Assembly (NCBI GenBank): GCA_963978895.1
Contig: OZ022241.1
Coordinates: 40,239,030-40,303,029 of the forward strand
From: Erpobdella octoculata
Taxonomy: Eukaryota > Annelida > Clitellata > Hirudinida > Erpobdellidae
Direction: 5' to 3'
Length of the DNA stretch: 64,000 bases
Both the position numbers and the translations under genes were made by a program. Shown piece by piece: positions 46,666 to 57,309 of this stretch; position 1 is the stretch's first letter, and each line of letters opens with the position of its first letter. The notes beneath the pieces are model-generated. The model did not search any database and was not told the DNA's origin. It saw only the letters and a list, made by a program, of their open reading frames with translations.

Positions 46666-47027
46666 CTAGCGGAGTACCCGGAGTTTTTAGAGGTTTTTAC
46701 ACACTTTTACTTAACTTGACTTCTCTGTTTGTCTGTCTGTCGTCAAATTTTGCAATCGATTTTAAACTAACTTCTCGATGAGCTAGAGACTTCAAAATTT
46801 AAACATACCTCCGAACTGATTAACAATGCATTCTATCAAATTTTCGTATCGATTGGCCGAAATTTAATTAAATAATGATTTGTGATATTTTCGTCGAACT
46901 ATTTATTGTCTATGCTAATATGCTTGTTGTTTATGTGGTAAAAATATAAAAGTGTGTTTTTAAAAAACTTTGTGTTTGCTTCACTTGTTCTATCGTTTTT
47001 CTCTCGCTCCCGGTCGCTTTCCCGTTC
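46666..47027 (-). mobile_element. Helitron-like remnant
   Basis: CTAG at 46666-46669 preceded by A, followed by CGGAGTACCCGGAGTTTTTAG, a decayed version of the hairpin end seen at 59651. Further right come degenerate internal sequence and the CTCGCTCCCGGTCGCTTTCC block shared with the 19187 and 59651 copies. It stops at the SINE that begins at 47028. Confidence 0.6.
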
Positions 47028-47178
47028 CCGCTTGCTAATTGCGAGCCAGTCCCAAGCCTGGAAAAAGGAGGAGGGAAAAGTTTAAAGGATCAAATTATGA
47101 TCCACGACTGGTAGTACTTAGGTGCTTCTGACACAGCCGTTTCAGTCTTAAAACACTTGGTGTAAAGGACTATAAACT

Positions 47179-47210
<32 letters not shown>
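47028..47210 (+). mobile_element. SINE copy with poly-A tail
   Basis: Starts TTGCTAATTGCGAGCCAGTC and runs through GGAGGAGGG, GGATCAAATTATGATCC and TTAAAACACTTGGTGTAAAGG to a long A-tract. It lacks the first 10-15 bases of the 34484 copy and I see no target duplication, so it may be 5'-truncated or recombined with the Helitron remnant. Confidence 0.85.
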
Positions 47211-47216
<6 letters not shown>

Positions 47217-47551
47217 AATTGATAATTCATAAAAATATCAACTTAGTTGTCGTCGCTTGCCAAATCAAACTTACAAATAAACTCACACAAGCTTGCCACT
47301 TATTCTTCAATCGTCGTCTTGCCCTCGTTATATACAAAACTTTAATTGTTGCTTTTCTAACGTAAGTTCATTCTAAGTTGAATTCGCGGCAACAGTCACA
47401 TCACTTATTACTTACCTTGATCACAGCCAATCAGCTCCAGAGAAACTGTGTCGGCCTTTTAAATTAGTCTAGCAAAACATTTTTTAACCGCCTGTAGTTA
47501 ACGTTTGATTATTCTTCGTCTAAATTCGTTTTTACAATTGCTTCTGAAAAA

Positions 47552-48772
47552 ATGTCAGAATATAACGGGAAAAGAAAGCTTTCGTGTTTTCCCGACTGCA
47601 TGCCGGTTAAAAATTATATTCCAACTTCAAAGACGAGAAGAAGTGAGCCTCAAAGACAAGACGACAGTTCGGCTATTATTGAAACTGAAAACGTCGTTAC
47701 GTCAAATGAAAGCACTTCACAGCTGCTTCAGTCGACTGCGAATAAGAACGACAGCGGAAGACCCGACTCAAACGTCACTTACGACTCAATGCCGTCGTCA
47801 ACTAAGAATACGCCGACTACCAACGACGTTGACTACTACCCCCCAACCAGTACGACCCTATCACAGAATGAACGGCTTCACCGTCAAAGGAGAGCGGGAG
47901 CGGATCTTCGGGCGGGCCGGCTGGAGAAAACAAGTTTGGACGTCCCCGTGAGAATGAAGAGCGTCGAGCTAGACTTGGACGCATGGGGTGGCGACTCGGG
48001 CGTTGGCTTCATCAAAGTTACTGAGAATTCATCAGACATAGGAGTTTTTGTTCAAAACGTCATCGAAGATGGAGCTGCCTGCAAATCAGGAAACATCGAA
48101 CGCGGTGATTTGGTCGTCTCGGTTAACAACCTCAACCTTGAGAACTTATCCAATGACGAAGCAGAAATTGTCCTCATGAGTGAGCTCAGCAAAGGCGGGA
48201 AACTGAAGCTTCTTCTATCGAGCTTTCCGAAGTTGGGCCGCACGAAAAGAACAGATAACTGGGTCCTTAACACCTCGTCCAACGTCGGTAGCTTTGCTGA
48301 TGCAGAGACAGGATACAATTCCCCCTCTGGCAAAACAAGAGAACTTCATGATTCCAAAGTTGACCAGACGGTAAAACAAGCCGATCCTGTTAACCGCTCT
48401 GCCAACGACGGTTTTCGGGATGTAGCGACGCCGCAGGGACTGAATGACCGTCCTCAGAAGGTTCCCTCCACCACGGCAGAACCAGAACACACTTCAACAC
48501 CCGAAGAACCAGCTCTTCCTTCCTCCCAGTTTCACCCACAAGACACGTCGACTAGTCCTTTCTTCGAAAAACTTTCAACCATGGTGCCCCCGACCAAGGG
48601 AACGTTTACCGGTGCCGTACTGCTCGAGTGGATCCAGCAGAGGGTTCCGAACAGAAAATCGAAAAAGGAAGCCAAGAAGCTCGCCGAAGCTTTTCTCGAG
48701 ATCGGATTCATCTCCGGGCCAAAAGGTCGATTCAGAGAAAGGTCGTCGTACTCCACCGTCGGATCTATGTGA
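47552..48772 (+). CDS. Dishevelled-like PDZ-DEP protein B, intronless, no DIX
   Basis: Single-exon frame of 406 aa from ATG 47552. PDZ domain at about 138-225: GDSGVGFIKVTENSSD, IGVFVQNVIEDGAA, GNIERGDLVVSVN and LSNDEAEIVLMSEL follow the DVL PDZ pattern, but the carboxylate loop is GVGF instead of GLGI/LGI, a more diverged pocket. A long Ser/Thr/Pro-rich linker (about 226-340) leads to a DEP domain at about 345-405 (GTFTGAVLLEWIQ, KKEAKKLAEAFLEIGFISG) at the very C-terminus. There is no DIX. Same strand and domain order as gene A, 2.2 kb away, so a tandem duplication of an ancestral intronless gene is likely. K9, L10, C12, C16, P18 and K20 are identical in number and position with gene A. Function inferred only from domains. 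Confidence 0.83.
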   Translation: MSEYNGKRKLSCFPDCMPVKNYIPTSKTRRSEPQRQDDSSAIIETENVVTSNESTSQLLQSTANKNDSGRPDSNVTYDSMPSSTKNTPTTNDVDYYPPTSTTLSQNERLHRQRRAGADLRAGRLEKTSLDVPVRMKSVELDLDAWGGDSGVGFIKVTENSSDIGVFVQNVIEDGAACKSGNIERGDLVVSVNNLNLENLSNDEAEIVLMSELSKGGKLKLLLSSFPKLGRTKRTDNWVLNTSSNVGSFADAETGYNSPSGKTRELHDSKVDQTVKQADPVNRSANDGFRDVATPQGLNDRPQKVPSTTAEPEHTSTPEEPALPSSQFHPQDTSTSPFFEKLSTMVPPTKGTFTGAVLLEWIQQRVPNRKSKKEAKKLAEAFLEIGFISGPKGRFRERSSYSTVGSM

Positions 48773-49562
48773 AACTCTGTCTGCCGTCGTCCGGAGTTTC
48801 TATTTTGTTATAAAAATTGTTTTAAAACATTTTGTTTTCCTTGTTAACTGCAGGTTTTTAGTGGAATACATCATGCATGGTAGCTAGTTTTAAAGAGTAC
48901 AGGTATATGTATATTTTGTATGTACATCGTGTTTTGCAGGTATTTTTTTATCAAGGTCATAATAATTTTGAATATCACATTCCTTTTAATTATTATCTTT
49001 AATTATATTCATCATTTTTTCATTAACTGTATCTTATAAAATTCTTTATATAAGTATATGTATCTTATGACCTATCTTTTAAGAGGACAGGCTTATATCG
49101 TTCTGATATTATTACGTACAGCTAATTTCCATGATTGCATTGTGTTTTACTGAACGGCCAACGAGATTGTACGATTGAACGAGAAAAGAAATTATTCACT
49201 AAATGAAAACTTCGTGTTGATAAGCCTATTAAATTTTTATCAGAACAAGCGTCCAATCGTATGACTCGTTAGATAATTTATCGAGACGTTGAAAGCACGG
49301 AAGATAAAATATTGAAAAACAAAGTGTTTAAAAAATACTTTATACGAATAATAGTCACAAAGTATACACATATATATAGAGCATTATTTATGATTATCAA
49401 AATCAGCTGGATTAGATGCAAAAGTTTCAAACACGTAATTAGGTGCCAACCAAGGAAATGCTAAAAAAAACTAAATCAAGGCACACGTAATTGTAGTTGG
49501 TGATGATGATGACGATGACAACTGGTGACTTTTACTTTGACCCGTGGAATGTCATTTAGATA
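48773..49562. other. convergent spacer between PDZ-DEP B and GCDH
   Basis: AT-rich 3' regions of the two converging genes. No further exon or repeat of note. Confidence 0.55.
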
Positions 49563-52500
49563 TTAGTCGGACGTAAAGGCTTGAATGCCCGTTATGGCCC
49601 TTCCGAGGATGAGGGCATGGATATCGTGGGTTCCTGAAATATTATGCGGTTAAATAAATATTATTGATGAAGGTAATTTATTATATTATCGATAAATTGA
49701 GCCTATTTGAAAATAGTATATCATTAAAAATTTATTATATATATATATATATATATATATGTATAATAATATGTTATACATTAATAATAGTATATAATAA
49801 ACAATTTATTATATAATGAAATATATAAATTAGGTATGAACTTTTCCATATATTAAAAACGAAATAACAACATTAATATATTATACAAAATAACAACAAC
49901 AACAATAATAAAATGATGTGATGAAATGTCTCATACCTTCATAAGTGTTGACGGCTTCAAGGTTCATGCAGTGTCTGATCACGTGGTACTCGTCGGATAT
50001 TCCGTTTCCGCCGAGCACGTCCCTGCAGGAGCGAGCGATGTCCAGCGCCTTGCCGCAGTTGTTTCTCTTGACGAGGGAGATCATCTCGGGGGCGGCGCTG
50101 TCGCAAAAACGTGTAGGATGCCAGAATAAATACGTATGAATGCCCTCGAAAATGAGTGATTATCATTTTAAAACGTGCTTTTCAGACGGTGATGAATATT
50201 CATGGCGACATCATATTGTAATAATATCATCCCGGCGAATAGTAAACAAAAAGATGTTTATAGTTATTCTTCATTATCATTATGCTTCTTAAATTTATCT
50301 TTCATTAATTTTTGCTCTTTAATTTTTTCGAATTTGATTTTCGAATTTTTTTGAAGTAAGCAAATTTTAGAACTTCCAAACTTTTGCGTACACCTCATGT
50401 ATATCCCATACGGGCAACCTCCGACATCCGGACAAGTGAAAGTTAATAAAAGCATGAAAAAAGTTGGTAAGTAATTGAATTGAATCTTAGAATTCTAAGA
50501 TTTCTCTTTTTTTTAGTTTAAACCTTATGCGAGGGTTGGTAAGATTCAACCCTCAAGTCGAAGGTTAAGAAAACTTGACGAAGGCCATCAACCAATATTT
50601 ACAACAGCGATGCGCATCAAAGCAAAATAAATGTTTAATTCTGACTCACAGTCCTCGGTCCTTCAGTCTGCCAACCTGAAGATTTGCTTGCTGTGCGAGG
50701 GCAATCTCCGTCATCATGTCAGCCAGCTTCTTCTGGATCAGCTGATTTTTGGCAAGCGGTTTCTTGAATTGTATCCTACGGAATGAATGCACGATTGTGG
50801 AGGTTTGTACTTGCGACTAAACGATACAAAGGAACAATTTCACGGTCATCTTACCTGTCTAAAACATACTGACGGACCGTGTGGAAACAGAATTCGGCGG
50901 CACCGACGACGCCCCATGCGATGCCGTACCTGGCGTTGTTCAGGCACCCGAAAGGACCCTGGTGCGCATGAAAAATGGAAAAGTTACAATGAGGTCAAGG
51001 TCGTTAACACATAAAAAAAAGTAATGCGACAAGAAGCTCGATCTCAGACTGAAAATGAATTTCACAGTAAGCATGGCTTGTGACGTTTGGTACACTGAAT
51101 GCAATCCTTTGTTTAAAATAAGTAATTTGATCTAAAAAGAATCCAAAAAAAAAAAAAAAAAATCAACTGTTATTAAATCTGTGCCGAGTGGCGGTATAAA
51201 TCTGATGTTCAATATGAATTTACATCAATTCAATCTAAAAACACATTACAGTTAAAAAGTAAAGTGCACAAACAAACCCCAAGTCCACTGGCATTGGGCA
51301 GTAAATTCTCTTCTGGAACCTTCACGGAGTCCATTGCGATCTGACCGGTGATGCTTGCCCGGAGAGAAAACTTGCCCTCGATTTTAGGAGCAGTCAGCCC
51401 TTCCATACCCCGTTCCAGGATAAATCCCTTAATCTTATTGCCGTGCGCCTCGGACTTGGCCCAGACGATGAAAATGTCGGCAATCGGCGAATTTGTGATC
51501 CTGAAAATAAGGCAGAAAACTTGAGAAAAAAAACATATTAACTTTACCCTATTGTAACTACAAAATAAGAACAATTTCAAAGCCTACAAGAGCTGAGGTC
51601 GACTTGAAACAGCTTTATCGGAGAAGTTACGAAGTAATATATTCATTATGTATTATTACAACTTGATAACGACAAATATTAAATTATTCAAATTAATATT
51701 ATCCTCATCACTACCAAGACCATAATATAAGAGACGAACCAAGATTTGGTTCCGTGAAGAATGTAGCACTTTTCGGAAGTGTCGTACTTGGCTCTTGTTT
51801 CCATACCGCCGGGGTCGCTACCATGGTTGGGCTCGGTCAACCCGAACGCCCCTATCAACTCCCCCTTAGCTGGCAAACAAAAAAACCATCTCAGTAGTAT
51901 TTCAAATTTGGATAGATATAAAATATTTTGCCCAGTAACAGATATGATGGACAGTTGTAATAGACATTTATATTTTAAATGTCTCTTTTTAATCCCAGCT
52001 AAGACTAAAGACTCTAATCAGCTAATTATTAAAACTAAGTATTTAACCGGTATTGCATTAGATTAAACAACAAGCTGTCTAACAAAAAAACTTTCTTAAT
52101 TCAAAGAGAAACCGATACTAGCTTAAAATAAAATGCCTTTATAAGAAAAATCGAAAAGGCTACCGAGACGAGGCAGATATTTCTCCTTCTGCTCTTCAGA
52201 CCCGTAAGCGTTTATTGGGTGCATGACCAAGGAGGACTGAACACTCATGGCCGACCTATAGCCGCTGTCCACCCTGTATTATCAAATGAAAATTGATCGT
52301 TCATATCATCAAATTAACATTCATTCAATAAACTATTGATTGAGACAATTAAGCTAAAAACAATTACGTTAAAAGGTCATAGACTAGAAAATTAACTTTA
52401 TGGTAAAATGCTTCATAACTACGACTTCTTGCACGATCTGAAAAACAGGTTCAACTCGGCTATTTTACCGTTTTCTTTGCCAGAAAATAATTAACCTTTC

Positions 52501-53515
52501 AATTTCTTTGGCGAGAAGACCGTAAGCGACGTAAGACGTACCGGCACATCCGTAACCCTTGACGGTTGAACCGAGAACTCCCAGCTGACCCAACTCAAGC
52601 ATGATTTCTTTGTGGAAAACTAAAAGTGAAATTTAATAAAAATAATAGATTGAAAGTTGGGTTAGATATATATATACACAAAAATTAAGAAAACTTAAAA
52701 ATTGCAAACTCTCAAAATTGCTTAAATAGTTGAAAAATTATACTAAGCATATAATGATTAAATTTAAAATGAAAATAATTATTTTTTAACATCAAAACAC
52801 GGCAAACCTTCATCCCTATTGGCCTTGAGAATCCTAGGCATGAGCTGCTCCTGGCAATAATCTCTGAAAGAGTCGCGGATCAGTACTTCCTCCTCGGTCA
52901 GAAGACTTTCACATTGCAGCGGATCCTTCCAATCCAATTTCGGAGCTAGAGTTGCAGTTAGGTCAAAACAATTAAAAATGTCCACGGCTGATTTACAATC
53001 ATTATCGCCATGAAACAATTTCAGAATAATTCGAGGACCATGGATCCACTTAAAACAACATTTGTTTAACAAAAAAAGACGCCAAGTTTGACAAGGAACA
53101 CTCTGAATTTATCGGCAGTTAACTCTAACATAGTTATACAAAAATTGATTTATTAAAATTAACTACTTCTAAAAAAATTTAATGACCTTGAGTTTTAGAT
53201 GCTTTCTCTACAGCTGGAAATTAGAATAAACTATAATTTAAATTTAAATTTAATCTCAAATAGAAGCAAAAACTTGTATCTCTGATAAAATAACGACACC
53301 CGTTAACACCCGTAAAACTCCATAATTCGCTTACGATTGGAAACTGATGACGAGCTCGAGGAGAATCGAAGGCCAGTGACATTTCTAATGACATTCGTCG
53401 GACCTCCACGTAGTTGTAGTAGAAATTGTAATGACGATTGTGACGACGCCAACGGTGAGACACATCGAAAATGCCTTGCAATTTTAAGATAATTTTTACA
53501 CAATTCACCGATCAT
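49563..53515 (-). CDS. GCDH: glutaryl-CoA dehydrogenase, mitochondrial (11 exons)
   Basis: Complete model, 464 aa. Exons on minus: 53515-53335, 53213-53187, 52945-52808, 52619-52496, 52273-52164, 51869-51740, 51500-51278, 50958-50855, 50775-50650, 50097-49937, 49633-49563; phases agree. It oxidises and decarboxylates glutaryl-CoA to crotonyl-CoA in lysine and tryptophan breakdown, using FAD, in the mitochondrial matrix. Seen: Arg/Ser-rich leader without acidic residues (about 1-60); [25 protein letters not shown], the substrate-binding serine/arginine segment; [52 protein letters not shown] side; and the catalytic base Glu441 in NTYEG. The start is the only Met before the leader. Exon 2 is only 27 nt. 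Family identity is very strong. Confidence 0.97.
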
Positions 53516-54300
53516 ATCTAAATCTACTTTAACAACGAGACAATCTCAATCAAACTGATACAAGCAGACCGGACTGATACGTGTTTTTTGTTGTTGACGA
53601 GGCTGCAAAACACTAAAAGTTAAGTATAATAATGTGATAAAAGTTTTCGTTAAAAAATTAATAAACTAAAGTTTATAAAATTAAAAGTATTTATTAATTT
53701 AATTTTAAAATATAACTTATTTATAGCAGACGATAATCAACTTCCGATTTAATCAGCAGACTTCAATTGAATTAATAGTATGCAAATCGTCAAAAACACT
53801 ACCGGATTTTGACCTGAATACAAAGCAGCTTTCCACATCAACCGATTCATCCGGATCCGAGTGGAATTTAACCAAACATCACTGCCAGAATTACTGATAT
53901 ACTGATGTAGAAAGAACAGTCTTGATTACTAGATACTTCAACTAACTCTATGTATATAGCATTTTTAATTAACATTTTTAATTAATCAATACGAAAACAG
54001 CTTTTAAGCTGGACTTGGAGAAACACGTGACATAAAGTTTCTGTAATAACATATACAGATATAATACAATAGATTCAATTGGTAGTTTATTTCTTTGAAC
54101 CCCGCTCTAGCTGTGTGTGTGGAGAGGTCTCGGGCGAGCCAGATTAGCGAGTTTATGAGTATAATTTGAGCGCCGGAATCGTGTTTATGTCACAGCGGCT
54201 GAGTTATTGCGCACCGTTAAAGACAAACACTGTGGACATTGCAGATATTAAATGGCGTGTTTGCTGGAGCTAAATAAAAACAGAGGATGAGGAGGAAGAC
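53516..54300. other. upstream region of GCDH
   Basis: No exon seen. AT-rich; the GCDH promoter may be here, although a much stronger minus-strand promoter module lies at 56277-56348 and could serve an upstream non-coding exon. Confidence 0.45.
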
Positions 54301-54309
54301 GAAGAGAAT

Positions 54310-54315
54310 GGTGGT

Positions 54316-54390
<75 letters not shown>

Positions 54391-54430
54391 GATGGTGGTG
54401 GTGGTGATGATGATGATGATGAGATGATGA
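54310..54430. repeat. GAT/GGT triplet microsatellite
   Basis: (GAT)n with a few GGT and GAA triplets. Confidence 0.95.
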
Positions 54431-54764
54431 TGATTTATATTGTAACGGGGACACAAAGAAAATTTCAATATAATGAAAGGATGTGCATGAAATATTGAAT
54501 TTTATAAGATAATAAGGAAAATATTTGTGTAGGTATTAACAATTAATATAATATGCAGAATCTTTCCACGATAACAGTGTTGTGGTTATTCTGGTAAATG
54601 AAGATTTAAAACAAATTAAATATAGGTCGTACTGTTAGATCATTATACTGTTTAAATAGAAAAAAAACTCGAGATTACTGACTATTCGATGTTCAAATTT
54701 AATTAAAGAAACAGCAAACAATCCCGGCATTACCTTTCTTTGTCTCAATAGCCATCTCTCTCTA

Positions 54765-54769
<5 letters not shown>

Positions 54770-54836
<67 letters not shown>
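54770..54836. repeat. TC dinucleotide microsatellite
   Basis: (TC)n about 65 bp, followed by CA-rich sequence to about 54905. Confidence 0.95.
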
Positions 54837-54838
<2 letters not shown>

Positions 54839-55089
54839 TCTTCCTCCATCTTTCTTTTAACACAAACACACACACACAAACACACACAAACACACACACA
54901 TTCCATACAAACGCGCTCACGCACACTCTTATTTAATTTCCATCCACGGAAGATGTGAGAATTGATAAGTTCATTAAAGGAAGAAGAGGGGGAGTGGGGG
55001 AGGGGTAGATTTTTAAACCCTGATCACAGTACTGACGTCACGATCGACAAACAGCTCAGGACAGGTTGATGTTTGTGCCGCTGGAGAGA

Positions 55090-55122
55090 AGAAGAAGAAG
55101 AAGACGAGGAAAAAGAGAGAGA

Positions 55123-55170
<48 letters not shown>
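55090..55170. repeat. GAA then GA microsatellite
   Basis: AAGAAG triplets grading into (GA)n. Confidence 0.95.
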
Positions 55171-55173
<3 letters not shown>

Positions 55174-55351
55174 CTGATAAAAAAGAAATTAATTATAAAT
55201 CAATTATATAATTCTTGCGTCATCACTCACTCAGTTGTTCGTTATATTATTTTCTCATTCAAAATTCCGATCTTCCATATAACTCCATTTTCCGTTTTCC
55301 TGTATTTCTTCGACCGTTGTACAAGTTAATGTTAACAATTCAGTGCTGTGC

Positions 55352-55682
<331 letters not shown>

Positions 55683-55799
55683 TCATTAATGTATTTACAT
55701 AAAACGTTTTATTTATAATCTTCCATCATCTCACGCGTCCATCATCATTTTTACTTTTTCAGGTTTCTCTCTCTCTCTTTCTTTTTTTCCATATCCATC

Positions 55800-56145
55800 C
55801 ATCAATCCATCCGTCCATCCGTCCATCCGTCCATCCGTCCATCCGTCCATCCGTTCATCCGTCCATCCGTCCATCCGTCCATCCGTCCATCCGTCCATCC
55901 GTCCATCCGTCCATCCGTCCATCCGTCCATCCGTCCATCCGTCCATCCGTCCATCCGTCCATCCGTCCATCCGTCCATCCGTCCATCCGTCCATCCGTCC
56001 ATCCGTCCATCCGTCCATCCGTCCATCCGTCCATCCGTCCATCCGTCCATCCGTCCATCCGTCCATCCGTCCATCCGTCCATCCGTCCATCCGTCCATCC
56101 GTCCATCCCTCCATCCGTCCGTCCGTCCGTCCGTCCATCCATCCA
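55800..56145. repeat. CCATCCGT octanucleotide array
   Basis: About 40 copies of the 8-bp unit CCATCCGT with rare variants (TTCATCCG, CCCTCCAT). Since 24 bp is eight codons, minus-strand frames read as a regular TDGRMDGW octapeptide without any selection for it. Confidence 0.97.
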
Positions 56146-56276
56146 TCCGTCGAGTCGCCTGTTACAGTTACTACTTGCAGTTCGTTCTCTCTCTCTCTCT
56201 CTCTCTCTGAAACTGCGACACCAGCCACGGATCCTCAATTAAACAGCCAACCGTTTTCCTCGCACTGCGCATAATT

Positions 56277-56348
56277 CTTTTATAAGTGGCTCTCCGGCCG
56301 AGGCTGGCCCCGCCCACCGGTAGTGACGTCACACATTGCACGGCCAAT
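56277..56348 (-). promoter_or_regulatory. compact TATA/GC-box/CRE/CCAAT promoter module
   Basis: Read on the minus strand: ATTGG (56348-56344), the full cAMP-response palindrome TGACGTCA (56331-56324), GGGCGGGG (56315-56308), then TATAAAAG (56284-56277), all within 72 bp. The order and spacing are those of a strong pol II core promoter firing leftwards, with a start expected near 56250. It is a local GC-rich patch. The nearest gene to the left is GCDH (2.7 kb); MNX starts 1 kb to the right in the opposite direction. Confidence 0.6.
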
Positions 56349-57309
56349 GGCCTGCCTTGCTCCGGAGAAAACAATGCCGGAACAGCTCTTGCTCTTCTCC
56401 TAGCGCAGCTGATGAAGCGATGGCTGACATCATCTGTTATAGATGCGATCTTAAGTCTCCTTTTAGTTTGAATTTTGGTTCCTTATTGAATCATTATCAT
56501 CTCCTATATATATATATATATATAGTCATGGTGTTTAGTTAAAGCCGGTGACACACGCACACACACACGCAAGCATACGGACACATACGTGTATGTATAT
56601 AAATATTTCAGAAGACTGGAGTTGGTGTTCTCCGGTTTCGCGTGTTTATCTTAACTATAAGCAGATTCATTTGTAATTATTTAAAAAATTGGTTTATAAA
56701 TATTGAAAATTATAAAGCGATTATAGTCGTCTGACCTGTCCATCACAGTATTTTATTTTACAACCGCAAAAGTAATTTCTCTATATTTATATTATTTTTT
56801 AACTGTATTTTAAAATGATAAAATTAATTATGCTCTCCTTAATTGCAACTCTTTGATGGGAATTATATAAAAAGCCTAACCTACCTCAAATAAGACAATA
56901 TTGCAAATATCGGCACGGACGGTGCCATAAAAATCCAACCCAACCAACAAATCCTCGAAAATGTTTACACGGCTAAATTTAAAGGTTGAATGAGAGTTAA
57001 ATTTCCTAAAGGCAAATTTGTGTTCAAGAAATTTCTCAGGTGTCATTTGTGTGGAATTTGAATATTAAGCTTTACAGAAATATACGCATAAACCTTTTAC
57101 AACCTGTCTCCGTCTTACATCGGTTGTAGATGGGGCAGTCGGCACTTCCTTTTATGGTTACATCGCTAACTTCACTAATTGACTAAACCTTCCTAACTGC
57201 GTAAATTTCTAATAATAATAATAATAATAAATGTTTTAATAAACATCAGCTAATTCGTTTTCCGTCCATTCAGACCAATCGAACAGATTTCGAGCAGAAA
57301 AAAGCAAAG

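Noticed and set aside
47505..47951. 148-aa frame overlapping the PDZ-DEP B gene
   Set aside because: Shadow frame of the gene starting at 47552; Arg/Thr-rich with no motif and it begins at a non-ATG codon.
55731..56238. TDGRMDGW octapeptide-repeat protein on the minus strand
   Set aside because: An 8-bp repeat yields an 8-codon period automatically. There is no start, splice site or non-repeat domain, and all frames are equally open.
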